DNA of 64,000 nucleotides, taken from Amycolatopsis sp. FDAARGOS 1241. GTDB taxonomy: Bacteria > Actinomycetota > Actinomycetes > Mycobacteriales > Pseudonocardiaceae. The translations under genes and the position numbers were made by a program. Of the stretch, positions 55,553 through 64,000 are shown piece by piece. The notes beneath the pieces were generated by a model. That model saw only the letters and a program-made list of their open reading frames with translations, searched no databases and was not told the DNA's origin. The number at the start of each line of letters is the position of its first letter. Within the stretch, counting starts at the first letter, position 1. The stretch spans positions 868,001 to 932,000 of the forward strand of contig NZ_CP069526.1 in the NCBI RefSeq assembly GCF_016889705.1, in the 5' to 3' direction.

Positions 55553-55554
55553 CA

Positions 55555-55660
55555 ACGGCTCCTGCTACCGCTCACACCTGCGGCGCGACACGCTGCGCGA
55601 CGCGGAGATCATCCACAAACGCACCCGGGCCCTGCCGACCGCAGACCAACGGCAAAGTGT
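55555..55660 (+). pseudogene. IS481-family transposase, middle fragment
   Basis: Reads NGSCYRSHLRRDTLRDAEII then HKRTR. After a one-base shift in the CCCGGG run it continues as PCRPQTNGKV. These are the segments that normally follow VLTD and precede ERFNRTL in IS481 transposases. It is bounded by the two IS110 elements. Confidence 0.85.
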
Positions 55661-57012
55661 GTGAAGACTGGTGCTGGCGCTGCATCGGGCCCGGTCTGAC
55701 CCCGGTCGAAGTATGACCATGGTGTCCTACGTTCGATGTGTCGACTGGTTCTGGTGCAGCGTCGTGCGGGCACCGGCCAGACGGATCTGACCTGATAGGC
55801 GCTTGGATCAGAAGCCCCGTCACAGACCTGTCGCTTCGCCCGGCCGGTTCGCCCATCCGCCAGAGTTGGCCTCACGGAGGAGCGAGCACCAGTATGACAA
55901 CTTCAGCCGGGACAGGCGCCGTGATTGGTGGCGTTGACACGCACAAGTGCACGCACTACGCCGCCGCGATTGATGACCATGGTCGTTTTCTGGGCCACCA
56001 GGAGTTCCCAGCCCACCGACGCCGGCTACCAGGCGCTGCGCAGCTGGATGCACAGGCACGGACGGGTCGAGGCGATCGGTGTTGAGAGCATCGGATCCTT
56101 CGGCGCGACCTTGACCCGGGCGCTGACCGAGGCCGGTGAGCGTGTCATCGAGGTGAACCGGCCGAACCGGATGGCCCGCCGCATGGACGGCAAGTCCGAC
56201 CGTCTCGATGCCGAACAGATCGCCCGAGCGGTCCTGGGTCAAACCTCGACGGCCACCCCGAAAGCCAAGTCCGGTGTCGTGGAGGTGGTCAGGATGCTGC
56301 GCGTCACCCGGGCCGGCGCGGTCAAGGCCCGCACGCAGGCGTTCAACACCCTCTGGGGCGTGATGATCGGGGCGCCCTCGCCGCTGCGAGACGAACTGGT
56401 GGCCCTGAGCAAGCGCACCCTGGTCAACCGATGCCTGCAGCTGCGGCCGGAAACCGACGACTTCCTGGCGTTGCGCGGTGAGGCCGGCCGACTGCTCATG
56501 GCCGGGGTGAAGACCTCTCTGCGCGAGCTGGCCCACCGCTGGAAGATGCTCGACGAGGAGATCAAGGGCCTCAACGAGAAGATCGACGCGCTGGTTCGCG
56601 CGACGGCGCCAGATCTCGTGGCATTACACGGTGTCGGCATCGAGATCGCGGGCCAGTTCCTGGTGACCGCCGGCGACAACGCCGACCGCATTCGCAACGA
56701 GGCCGCCTTCGCCAAGCTCTGCGGGGTTGCACCACAACCCGCCAGCAGCGGCCGCACCACCGGCCGCCACCGCCTCAGCCGCAGCGGAGACCGCGCCGCC
56801 AACAGCTCGCTCTACATCATCACCATCGTCCGCATGCGTCGCCACCAGCCCACCCGCGACTACGTCGACCGCCGCACCGCCGAAACGCTGAGCAAACGCG
56901 AGATCATCCGCTGCCTCAAGCGCTACATCGCCCGCGAGATCTACGCCAACCTTCCGCGATCGGCGACGGTCGTCCCGGAACCGGCCCTCCCAAACCCGGC
57001 TTGACAAACATA
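55661..57012 (+). mobile_element. IS110-family element 2, inserted in the IS481 transposase
   Basis: IS481 sequence breaks after NGKV codons near 55660 and resumes with IERFNRTL codons near 57013, giving about 1.35 kb. It carries a transposase gene with a single-base frameshift. Its transposase differs clearly from that of element 1, so two separate insertions occurred. Confidence 0.8.
55894..57004 (+). pseudogene. IS110-family transposase, frameshifted
   Basis: ATG 55894 opens MTTSAGTGAVIGGVDTHKCT then HYAAAIDDHGRFLGHQEFPA. An extra C in the CCC near 56015 shifts the frame, after which TDAGYQALRSWMHRHGRVEA, GKSDRLDAEQIARAVLG and APDLVALHGVGIEIAGQFLV continue to the end. One base restores a full IS110 protein of about 369 residues, so it is recently inactivated or a sequencing indel. 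Confidence 0.8.
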
Positions 57013-57190
57013 GGAGCATCGAACGCTTCAACCGCACCTTGCACGAGGAGTGGGCCTACGCCCAGCCCTACCGCACCGACACCGAACGCCGACAAGCCCT
57101 CCCAGGCTGGCTACACACCTACAACCACCACCGCGGACACACCGCACTCGCCGCCCAACCACCCGCCAGCCGCGTCCCCAACCTCGGCAG
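57013..57190 (+). pseudogene. IS481-family transposase, C-terminal fragment
   Basis: Reads IERFNRTLHEEWAYAQPYRT, DTERRQALPGWLHTYNHHRG, HTALAAQPPASRVPNL, the standard C-terminus of the family, running to the right inverted repeat. No stop codon is found within the element in this frame. Confidence 0.85.
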
Positions 57191-57203
57191 TACAGCTAGC
57201 GCG

Positions 57204-57977
57204 TCACCGCCAGAACAGGAACGCCGCTTGCCCGATCTGGGCCGCGACGCTGCTGCCGCCGAGTGCGTCGAAGATCAGGCCCGCGACGTACCAGAGCGCG
57301 TCGGCGAACGGGCGGAACGCGAAGAACAACGCGAAGAGCACGAGCGGTGCCCACGGCCGCACGCGAGCGCCGAACACGCGCGCCTGCGGTGAAAGGTACG
57401 GCTCGAGCGCGCCCCAGCCGTCGAGGCCGGGGATGGGCAGGATGTTCAGCAGGAAGGTCATCACCTGCAGCAGTGCCAGGTAGGACAGTCCGTAGAACAG
57501 GCCCGCCGCCATCGGCACGGTCGCCGCGATGAGGCACAGCGCGGCGCCGACGGCGAGGTTCGACAGCGGGCCGGCGAGCGACACCCACGACGAAGTCGCG
57601 CGGCTGCGCAACGCGCCCCGGTTGATCCACACCGCACCGCCAGGCAGCGGGATGCCGCCGATGAGGAGGAAGATCAGCGGCAACAGGATCGACAGGACGG
57701 GGTCGGTGTAGCGCCGGACATCGAGGGAGAGGTAGCCCTTCTGAGCTACCCCGGCGTCGCCGCCGCGGTAGGCGACGAACGCGTGCCCGAACTCGTGCAG
57801 CGTCAGCGAAGCGATCCAGCCACCCGCCACGAGGAGTACGACGCCGGTGGTGAAGAGCGGGTCCCGGTCGCCCAGGAGAGTCGAGGAATCACCATATGCC
57901 GCGAGGAAACCTCCGAGGACGGCGACTGCGAGGATGCCGATGAAGACCGGGCTGGGCCGCACTGCTGATCTCTGCAC
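57204..57977 (-). CDS. M50-family site-2-type metalloprotease
   Basis: 257 residues. Six or so membrane helices. The zinc motif HEFGH lies in ASLTLHEFGHAFVAYRGGDA, and the third ligand in LLNILPIPGLDGWGALEPYL. It cleaves within membranes; the substrate is unknown. GTG 57977 start. Its stop lies four bases from the IS481 target duplication, so the gene is intact. Confidence 0.88.
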   Translation of the reverse strand: MQRSAVRPSPVFIGILAVAVLGGFLAAYGDSSTLLGDRDPLFTTGVVLLVAGGWIASLTLHEFGHAFVAYRGGDAGVAQKGYLSLDVRRYTDPVLSILLPLIFLLIGGIPLPGGAVWINRGALRSRATSSWVSLAGPLSNLAVGAALCLIAATVPMAAGLFYGLSYLALLQVMTFLLNILPIPGLDGWGALEPYLSPQARVFGARVRPWAPLVLFALFFAFRPFADALWYVAGLIFDALGGSSVAAQIGQAAFLFWR

Positions 57978-58186
57978 GCCACCAGTCTTCCGTATGCCCG
58001 GTGTGAAGTCTTCGGCGTGTCCCCTTGCGCGATCGGCCCGAGGTATCCCCCGAACTCGCTACTCCGCTTGACCTGACCGCACTACACGGGTGTAATCACA
58101 GTGATGTCATTCGCTGTCGAGAGGGGACAGCGGATGTCGTTTCACCACCGCCAGCCTGGGGAGTGCGTAGGAGCGAGGAGGCGGAC

Positions 58187-58528
58187 GTGCGGTTGGAAGC
58201 AGAAGGCTCGAGGGCCGAAAACAGGGAGTGGGGGCACGTCGTGGGGTGGGGCGAGAACCCTGAGCAGCAGCTGGGGGATCTGACCGACCTCTTCGACGTC
58301 CCCGAGGAAGAGCAGGACTGGCAGGAGCGCGCCCTGTGCGCGCAGACGGACCCCGAGGCGTTCTTCCCCGAGAAGGGCGGCTCGACCCGCGAAGCCAAGC
58401 GCATCTGCCTCGGCTGCGAGGTCAAGGACGAGTGCCTCGAGTACGCCTTGGCGCACGACGAGCGCTTCGGCATCTGGGGCGGCCTGTCCGAACGGGAACG
58501 GCGAAAGCTGAAGAAGCGCGCGGTATAG
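58187..58528 (+). CDS. WhiB-family iron-sulfur regulator, WhiB2/WhmD-like
   Basis: 113 residues. Four Fe-S cysteines: one in WQERALCAQTDPEAFFPEKG, then ICLGCEVKDEC (C-x2-C-x5-C). The GIWGG turn and a basic C-terminal tail (SERERRKLKKRAV) follow. WhiB2/WhmD proteins control septation and development. GTG 58187 has GGAGG six bases upstream. The neighbourhood (Rv3259-like, DUF3499, manB) matches that of whiB2 in mycobacteria. Confidence 0.9.
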   Translation: MRLEAEGSRAENREWGHVVGWGENPEQQLGDLTDLFDVPEEEQDWQERALCAQTDPEAFFPEKGGSTREAKRICLGCEVKDECLEYALAHDERFGIWGGLSERERRKLKKRAV

Positions 58529-58573
58529 CGAGGGGCGAGGTGTGTCCGCGGAAAGCGCGGACCATCTCGCTAT
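58525..58573 (+). terminator. terminator overlapping the whiB2-like stop codon
   Basis: Outer stem ATAGCGAG (58525-58532) with CTCGCTAT (58566-58573). Inside is a second hairpin, GTCCGCG with CGCGGAC, around GAAAG (58544-58562). The stop codon TAG is within the outer stem. Confidence 0.65.
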
Positions 58574-59329
58574 CCCGGTGTTCTGTGGGGTTGCAAGCCC
58601 CAGGCTCCGCCCGGGGGCACGCCCCCGGACCCCCCGCGTGTGGTCGCCTTGGTGAGGCGTGTCGCGTGGCGTTGTGGTGTCGTTGCCCTGCGGGCAACCT
58701 GCAGGAAGCAATCGAGGTGCCCGCCCGGACCTCGTCACGTGGTCGTCCGGGGCAGGTTTGAGGTACCAGTTTTTCAACGGTGGTTCCCGGATACGGCGAC
58801 GGTAGCGCTGCGTTCTTGGGCCGCTGCGTGCGTTGCCGCGAGTGGGGTCGGGGCGCCGAGCTCGGTGGGGTTTCTGGCGTTTCTGGGGACGCGGCGCTGG
58901 TAGCGCGTCTGCGGAGTGCTTCGTGGGTTGCCGCGGTGGGGGTTCGGTTCTGGCGTGGCTCGGCGATGTGGGGCTCCTGAAACGATTGAGGCGCGGGAGT
59001 CCAGCGCGGCGCGTGGGTGTGCTGTGCGTGGTGTTTCGGGTGGGCGTGCGGTGGGTATCAGGTCGGCACCCCAGGTGTGGCGTGTGGTCGAGGTGTGAGG
59101 AATCCCTGCCGTGGCAGGCGGTTTCGTGGTGGGCAAACGCCGGGCGGCGCTGGCGGGCCGCCCGGCGGGTGTCGCATGTGGTCGGTCGAGGAGGGAGTCC
59201 CGAGGAGTGGACGGCGTTCCGCCCGGTGTGGCGCAAACGTCACTGTGATCAGGTTCGCGGAACGGGGCGCGCGAGACGGCGGAAAGCGCTGCGTGGGTCC
59301 GCCGGCGCGGGCCGGGCCGAACCCGTAGG
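58574..59329. other. 756-bp intergenic region, no gene supported
   Basis: A GC-rich hairpin CCGGGGGC-AC-GCCCCCGG lies at about 58608-58628, preceded by GGGGTTGCAAGCCCC near 58588. This resembles intergenic hairpin repeats of actinobacterial genomes. The remainder has G/T-biased composition with long open frames on both strands but no ribosome sites or recognisable protein text. The promoter of the glycosyltransferase gene should be near its end. Confidence 0.5.
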
Positions 59330-62300
59330 GTGACCGCACCCGCCCGCAGCCTGACCAAGCCCGACCAGGAGTGGTTGTTGACCCGCACCGTCGCTCCGTC
59401 CGCCGTGAGGACGCTGCCCGTTCTGGCCATTGTGGTCTGTCACGACGGCGAAGAGTGGCTGCCGCTCGCCCTTTCTTCCTTGCGGCGCAGCACGATCCGG
59501 CCTCGCCACGTGCTGGCGGTCGACACCGGCTCCACCGACCGGACGGCCAAGCTGCTCGCCGAGGCCGCCGAACCCGGCGGCGTCGCGGCGGGACCTGACG
59601 CGCAGCCGGTGCTGTCCGGCGCCCTCACTCTATCGAGTGAAACCGGCTTCGCGGCGGCGATCGCGGCGGCCGTGGACCACGCCGTCGAGCGGTGGGGCGA
59701 CCCCGGGTCGTGGCTGTGGCTGCTGCACGACGACTGCGCACCCGAACCCGACTGCCTCGAACAGCTCCTGCACGCCGCCGACGAGAACGCGTCGGCGAAG
59801 GTGCTCGGGCCACTCGGGCTCGACTGGGCCGAGCCGCGGCTGATCGTGGAGGCGGGGCTGTCCACGGACGCCTCCGGGCACCGTCAGCAGATGGCTGCGC
59901 CGGGTGACGAGCCGAGCGAGGTCCTCGCCGTGTCGAGCGCGGGATCGTTGGTACAGCGGGAACTCTGGACCGAGCTCGGCGGCTTCGACCCCGAATTCGC
60001 CTTGCTGCGCGAAGATCTCGATTTCGGCTGGCGCGCGAACGCCGCCGGTGCCCTCGTGCTGTCGGTGCCCGCTGCGCGCGTGCGCCACGCCCGCGCGCTC
60101 TCCACCGGCCACCGCGCGCCCGACGCGGCCGGCCGTTCGCTCGCCGCCGTCAACCGGTCCCACGGGCTGCGCGTGTTCCTCGTGAACTGCTCGGCGTCCT
60201 CGTTCTGGTTCGGGCTCGTGCGGCTGCCAGTGCTCCTGCTGCTGCGGGCATTCGTCTTCGTCGTCCTCCGGCGCACGAGCGAAGCCCGCGCCGAGCTGTC
60301 CGCGCTCCGGTATCTCACGAGCGGCCGCGGTCACCTCCGGAAAGCCCGCGCGGCACGGCGGCAGCGGCCCCGTCCCGGCACCGTGAAGGGGCTTTTCGTC
60401 GGCCGCCTCGCGCGGCTGCGCAACGCCGTGCGCGCCGGCGTCGTCGGGCTCGTGCGCCGCGGCGTGGAACGCGACGTCGCCCTCGGCACCGTGCCCGAAG
60501 GCGTCACGGACGAGCCCGCCTGGATCCCGCCCGAAGCGCTGGGTGCCGCGAACCGCCCGCCCGTCGGACCGGAAGCGCTGCCCGCCGGTGCCCTGCGCGG
60601 CCTCAGCTCCCGCGGCTCCGGCCTGCGGCGGCCGGGCACGGTCGTCGCCGTCACGGTGCCGGCAGCACCAGGAGTCACGGTGCCGGCGGCGCCTGGAGCC
60701 ACGGGGCCGAAAGCATCCGAAACCGAAGCGCCAGCAGGAGAAACCAGCCCGGACGGTCCCACCGAGACTCCGCGGCCCGCGCCCGCACCACGCCCGTCGC
60801 CCGCGCGCGACCCCGGCCTGGTGTTCGTCGAGGTCAACCGCCGCCGCGTGCTGGGCGCGACGGTGTTCGCGCCGCCCGTGGTGCTGACGGTCCTGCTCAC
60901 CGCGCTCGCGTTCGCCGTCAACCGCGCCCGTCTCGGCCTCGACCTCTCCGGCGGCACGCTGCTGCCCGTCGGCGGGCTCGGACAGGTCTGGTCCACGTAC
61001 CTTTCGCCGTGGCACGCGGTTTCCGGCGGCACCGGCGCGCCCGCGCCGGCGACGCTGCCCGTGCTCGGCTCCCTCGGCGCGATCTTCACGCCTCTCGGCG
61101 GTCCCGCCGCACTCGTGGCGATCCTGCTCATCGGTGACGTCCCACTGGCGTTTCTCAGCGCGTACGCGGCCACGCGCAAGCTGCCCGTGCGCCGGTGGGT
61201 CCGCGCGATCGTCGCGGCGACGTACGCGCTACTGCCCGCCGCCACCGCTTCGGTCGCGCAGGGCCGCCTCGACGTCGTGGTGGTCCACCTCGTGCTGCCG
61301 CTCGTCGTCGCCGGGATCGCGCGGCTGCTCACGCGCCCGGGCACGCGGTGGCTGCACGTGTCGGCGCTGTCGGCGTTCGGCGTCGCGCTGCTCGGCGCGT
61401 TCTCCCCGCTCGCGCACGCCCTCGCGCTCCTCGGCCTGCTTGTCGGCTTCGTGGTGCTGCCCGCGCCGACGGGGCTCGGGCGGCGCGCGGCGTCGGTCGG
61501 GATCGTGGTGATCCTTCCGCTCGTGCTGCTCCTGCCGTGGCCGACGGTGCTGCTCGCACACCCCGACCTGCTGCTGCACGGCCTCGGCGGGCCGGCGGCG
61601 CCCGTTTCCGGTGCCAACCTGTCGGGGCTCACGCCGGGCGGGCCCGGCGCGTGGCCGATCGGCGTCGCGGTGCTGGCGGCCACGCTCGTCGCGCTCGTCG
61701 TGCGGCCGACGAAACAGGTGGCCGGCGGGCTCGCGCTCGCGGTGCTCGGCGTCGCCGGTGTGGTGCTCGTGCGCCAGTTCCCGGTCGCCCCGATGCAGGG
61801 CGGCGCGCCCGCGCCGGGGTATACCGGGGTGCCGCTGCTGGTCGTCGGCGCGGGCCTGCTGTGGGCCGTGCTCGCGACCTGGCGACGCGGCGGTTCGGCG
61901 AGCGTGCCGGCGCCGTGGCTGCCGAAGGTCGCCGGCGTGGCCGGAGTCGTCGTGCTGGCGGCACTCGCCGCGAGCGCGGTCGGCACCGGCGCCGAAGGCC
62001 CGCTCACCGCGCACCCGCGGCCGGCGCTCGCGCCGGAGGTGGCCGCCGACGTCGCCGCCTCCGGGCGCGCCGTGCTCGACCTGACCGAGCCACAGCCCCG
62101 CCAGACCGGCGGCCGGCTCGCGCTCTACGGCGACGACCAGCTCGCGCCGGCTCCGGGCACCACCCAGCGGCTCGCCGGCTGGCGCACCGCGCTGCTGACG
62201 GGCGACGCGAACGCCGTCAAGGCCGCCGTCGCGGCCGCCGCGATCTCCGGCGTCGAGTACGTCGTGCTCCCACCCGGCAGCAACGCGCAGGCGCTCGGTC

Positions 62301-62839
62301 AGCTCGCCGAGGGCCTGGTCGCCGTCGCCGCCCCGATGTCCGACGGCCGTCCCGTCGTGCGGTTGCTGCCCAAGGCCGGTGAGGTCACGCTGATCTCGCC
62401 CGAGCTGGCCAAGGCGGCTGTGACCGGTGGCGGCGCCCCCGGCGCGGCGCCCGGTGTCTCACCCGTCGACGCGCAGCTGCCCGACGTCCGCGTCCGCGCC
62501 TCCGCCGGCCCCACGGGCCGGCTGCTCGTGTTGGCGGCCGAGCAGGAGGCGGGGTGGCAGGCGAGCGTGAACGGCAAGGCCGTGCCGATCGTGCCCGCGT
62601 GGGGGCACCAGGTCGCGGTGTCGATCCCGGCGGCGTCCTCGGAGGTCTCGCTCGCGTTCCCGGGCACCGAACGCAGCCTGCTGCTGCTCGTGCAGCTCGC
62701 CGCGGTCCTGTTCACGGCCCTGACGGCGATCCCGTCCCGGCGGCAGCTCGCGAAGCCGGCCGGTCGCGCTGAAGCGACAGGGGTCCGGCCCGGGCGCGCT
62801 CACTCGCCGTCGATCACGTCCGGTTCGACGCCGAGGTAA
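59330..62839 (+). CDS. large glycosyltransferase family 2 / multi-pass membrane fusion protein
   Basis: 1169 residues. N-terminal GT-A domain: LAIVVCHDGEEWLPLALSSL, VDTGSTDRT, WLLHDDCAPEPDCLEQLL (metal-binding Asp pair) and LGGFDPEFALLREDLDFGWR. A Pro/Ala-rich linker (about 420-500) is followed by some ten membrane helices and a C-terminal extracytoplasmic domain of about 300 residues. It probably builds a cell-envelope polysaccharide or glycolipid. GTG 59330. Its last 40 bases overlap the convergent metallopeptidase gene. Confidence 0.88.
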   Translation: MTAPARSLTKPDQEWLLTRTVAPSAVRTLPVLAIVVCHDGEEWLPLALSSLRRSTIRPRHVLAVDTGSTDRTAKLLAEAAEPGGVAAGPDAQPVLSGALTLSSETGFAAAIAAAVDHAVERWGDPGSWLWLLHDDCAPEPDCLEQLLHAADENASAKVLGPLGLDWAEPRLIVEAGLSTDASGHRQQMAAPGDEPSEVLAVSSAGSLVQRELWTELGGFDPEFALLREDLDFGWRANAAGALVLSVPAARVRHARALSTGHRAPDAAGRSLAAVNRSHGLRVFLVNCSASSFWFGLVRLPVLLLLRAFVFVVLRRTSEARAELSALRYLTSGRGHLRKARAARRQRPRPGTVKGLFVGRLARLRNAVRAGVVGLVRRGVERDVALGTVPEGVTDEPAWIPPEALGAANRPPVGPEALPAGALRGLSSRGSGLRRPGTVVAVTVPAAPGVTVPAAPGATGPKASETEAPAGETSPDGPTETPRPAPAPRPSPARDPGLVFVEVNRRRVLGATVFAPPVVLTVLLTALAFAVNRARLGLDLSGGTLLPVGGLGQVWSTYLSPWHAVSGGTGAPAPATLPVLGSLGAIFTPLGGPAALVAILLIGDVPLAFLSAYAATRKLPVRRWVRAIVAATYALLPAATASVAQGRLDVVVVHLVLPLVVAGIARLLTRPGTRWLHVSALSAFGVALLGAFSPLAHALALLGLLVGFVVLPAPTGLGRRAASVGIVVILPLVLLLPWPTVLLAHPDLLLHGLGGPAAPVSGANLSGLTPGGPGAWPIGVAVLAATLVALVVRPTKQVAGGLALAVLGVAGVVLVRQFPVAPMQGGAPAPGYTGVPLLVVGAGLLWAVLATWRRGGSASVPAPWLPKVAGVAGVVVLAALAASAVGTGAEGPLTAHPRPALAPEVAADVAASGRAVLDLTEPQPRQTGGRLALYGDDQLAPAPGTTQRLAGWRTALLTGDANAVKAAVAAAAISGVEYVVLPPGSNAQALGQLAEGLVAVAAPMSDGRPVVRLLPKAGEVTLISPELAKAAVTGGGAPGAAPGVSPVDAQLPDVRVRASAGPTGRLLVLAAEQEAGWQASVNGKAVPIVPAWGHQVAVSIPAASSEVSLAFPGTERSLLLLVQLAAVLFTALTAIPSRRQLAKPAGRAEATGVRPGRAHSPSITSGSTPR

Positions 62840-63264
62840 CCCGCGACCTGCTCCACCAGCACGTCGTGCACGAGCTCGGCCAGCTCCGACGGGTCCTTCG
62901 CCCGCGCCTCGAGCGGCCGCCGGTACAGCACGATCCGCGCGCGCGTGGGCAGACCGGCCCGGTCGACCCCGGCGGGGACCAGCCGCGACAGGGGGACGGC
63001 CCCGTCGTGGAGCACGCCCTCGGCCGGCGTGCGGCCGTCGGGGCGGACTTCGGGCACCTCGTCGACCGCGACGTCCAGCTTGGTCAGCTCGTGGCGCCAG
63101 CGGGCCTCGATGGGCTCGAGCGCGTCGAGCACCAGCGCGTCGAACTTCTCGGCGCGGCTCGAGGCGGCGGGCAGGGACGCCGGGTAGAGCGGTCCGCGCA
63201 GGCCGCGGCCGTGCCGGTCCCTCCGCAGTCGCTGCCGTTGTCGGTAGTCACGAGCCGTCGCCAC
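62800..63264 (-). CDS. metallopeptidase-family protein (Rv3259-like)
   Basis: 154 residues. Family features: FDALVLDALEPIEARWRHEL, LDVAVDEVPEV, RARIVLYRRPLEARA, and the C-terminal LAELVHDVLVEQVAGYLGVE. The HExxH zinc site of the wider zincin-like family is replaced by HDVLVEQV, so peptidase activity is doubtful. Conserved next to DUF3499 and manB in actinobacteria. Confidence 0.8.
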   Translation of the reverse strand: MATARDYRQRQRLRRDRHGRGLRGPLYPASLPAASSRAEKFDALVLDALEPIEARWRHELTKLDVAVDEVPEVRPDGRTPAEGVLHDGAVPLSRLVPAGVDRAGLPTRARIVLYRRPLEARAKDPSELAELVHDVLVEQVAGYLGVEPDVIDGE

Positions 63265-63343
63265 CGCGCAAGTCTATGCGGTCGCCGGGGCCACGCGCGT
63301 GTCGCCGGTGCCCCCTTGCGGTGACGCGCTATCGTTCTGGATC

Positions 63344-63697
63344 GTGCGGAGCGTACGGAAATGTTCGCGGACCGGGTGTCCTGAGCCCGCTGTCGCCACG
63401 CTCACGTATGCGTACAGCGATTCGACCGCCGTCGTCGGTCCGCTCGCCACCGCGTCCGAGCCCCACTCGTACGACCTGTGCGAGGCCCACGCGCTTCGGC
63501 TGACCGTGCCGAAGGGCTGGGAGGTCGTGCGCCACGAGGGCACGTTCGCGACCCCCGAGCAGTCGGCCGACGAGCTGACCGCGCTGGCCGAGGCCGTCCG
63601 CGAGGCGGGGCGCTCCGACCGGCCGGCACCGCCGCCGGAGCCGGAGGGCCCGTCGGGCAGGCGCGGCCACCTCCGCGTGCTCCCCGGGCGCGCCTGA
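63344..63697 (+). CDS. DUF3499-family protein
   Basis: 117 residues. RKCSRTGCPEPAVATLTYAY and YDLCEAHALRLTVPKGWEVV carry three or four conserved Cys/His residues that may bind zinc. Matches the Rv3258c-type family, unknown function. GTG 63344. Always close to manB and the Rv3259-like gene. Confidence 0.88.
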   Translation: MRSVRKCSRTGCPEPAVATLTYAYSDSTAVVGPLATASEPHSYDLCEAHALRLTVPKGWEVVRHEGTFATPEQSADELTALAEAVREAGRSDRPAPPPEPEGPSGRRGHLRVLPGRA

Positions 63698-63773
63698 ACC
63701 CCGCTCCCGCCGGTAGGCTTTCTGCGCGGCGCGGTCGGCGCCGTGGACGAGAAACGGACGGCGGGGAGACGGC

Positions 63774-64000
63774 GTGCCAGATCTTTCGGGCATCGTGAAG
63801 GCCTACGACATCCGCGGTGTGGTCGGCGAACAGCTCGACGCGGCGCTGGTGCGCGATTTCGGGGCCGCGTTCGCGCTGCTCATCAAGACCGAGTCGCCGT
63901 CGGTGGTGATCGGGCACGACATGCGCGACTCGTCGCCGGGACTCGCGGCCGCGTTCGCCGAGGGCGTGACGTCGCAGGGCCTTGACGTGGTGTCCATCGG
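63774..64000 (+). CDS. manB: phosphomannomutase/phosphoglucomutase, 5' part only
   Basis: 75 residues before the window edge: VPDLSGIVKAYDIRGVVGEQ, FGAAFALLIKTESPSVVIGH, DMRDSSPGLAAAFAEGV. The YDIRG and GHDMRDSS motifs are typical of the phosphohexomutase N-terminal domain. The enzyme supplies mannose-1-phosphate for mannosylated envelope components. GGGGAG precedes GTG 63774. Confidence 0.92.
   Translation, partial: MPDLSGIVKAYDIRGVVGEQLDAALVRDFGAAFALLIKTESPSVVIGHDMRDSSPGLAAAFAEGVTSQGLDVVSI

Larger units (their letters stand above)
53060..57194 (+). mobile_element. decayed IS481-family element interrupted by two IS110-family elements
   Basis: Inverted ends TGTACTGC (53060-53067) and GCAGTACA (57187-57194). 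The transposase is split into three collinear parts: 53178-53851, about 55555-55660, and about 57013-57190. Each gap holds a different IS110-family element. The original element would be about 1.1 kb. Besides the interruptions, the transposase has single-base frameshifts, so it is dead. Confidence 0.85.
53054..57200. repeat. 6-bp target-site duplication GCTAGC flanking the IS481-family element
   Basis: GCTAGC occurs at 53054-53059 directly before the left inverted repeat and at 57195-57200 directly after the right one. It fits the NCTAGN target preference described for IS481. Removing the element would join the two convergent host genes at a single GCTAGC. Confidence 0.8.

Noticed and set aside
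58833-59333. 166-residue plus-strand ORF between whiB2-like and glycosyltransferase genes
   Set aside because: Gly/Arg/Trp-rich translation, no start signal, and overlapping open frames on both strands typical of non-coding GC-rich DNA.

Overview
The window is GC-rich actinobacterial chromosome (many GTG starts, strong GC3, GTGA/ATGA stop-start overlaps). Gene content (mshB for mycothiol, a WhiB2-like regulator, DUF3499, DUF6542, DUF6113, an Ada-AlkA fusion, RRQRL and DUF2637 transfer genes) points to a Pseudonocardiaceae-type organism, most likely Amycolatopsis or a close relative. The genus is inferred from gene content only.

Layout. 1-3.4 kb: a truncated DUF6542 gene, a non-coding array of about eight degenerate ~110-bp repeats, and rmuC. 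3.5-10.4 kb: sbcD-sbcC, an Ada-AlkA repair protein and ychF. 10.4-25.2 kb: a 14.7-kb integrative and conjugative element of the AICE type, inserted by a large serine integrase into the 3' end of ychF. Its insertion replaced the last residues of YchF, and the original C-terminal codons are still visible at the far end. The element carries a primase-polymerase/DUF3987 replication pair beside an iteron array, a TraB-like FtsK translocase beside clustered 8-bp repeats (candidate clt), a chain of overlapping small transfer genes, a GntR regulator with palindromic operators, and an HTH/TPR regulator with a 41-bp palindrome and a creatininase-family gene.

25.4-31.6 kb: a methyltransferase, a frameshifted lipoprotein gene, two tiny membrane proteins, pterin carbinolamine dehydratase, and a TPP-riboswitch-controlled thiamine-type ABC importer. 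31.6-37.3 kb: an ABC exporter pair and a LolA-like protein divergent from a two-component system, then a Nudix hydrolase and a second repeat tract. 37.6-39.2 kb: trpS with a complete-looking Trp attenuator (leader peptide with two adjacent Trp codons and a terminator), and a YciI-like gene. 39.2-50.3 kb: small ORFs, a Cys-rich protein under a probable iron box, typA, and an oligopeptide ABC system with two binding proteins.

50.3-57.2 kb: mshB and two conserved genes, then a decayed IS481-family element interrupted by two different IS110-family elements. 57.2-64 kb: an M50 protease, whiB2-like gene, a large glycosyltransferase-2/membrane fusion, a metallopeptidase-family protein, DUF3499 and the start of a phosphomannomutase gene. 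The whiB2 - Rv3259-like - DUF3499 - manB neighbourhood is conserved in actinobacteria.

The observations I consider most worth follow-up are the AICE (its reconstructed near-perfect dyad attP inside ychF, its iterons, its TraB-adjacent repeats and its regulator/creatininase module), the trpS attenuator, and the tandemly duplicated translation-start module in the ABC exporter operon.
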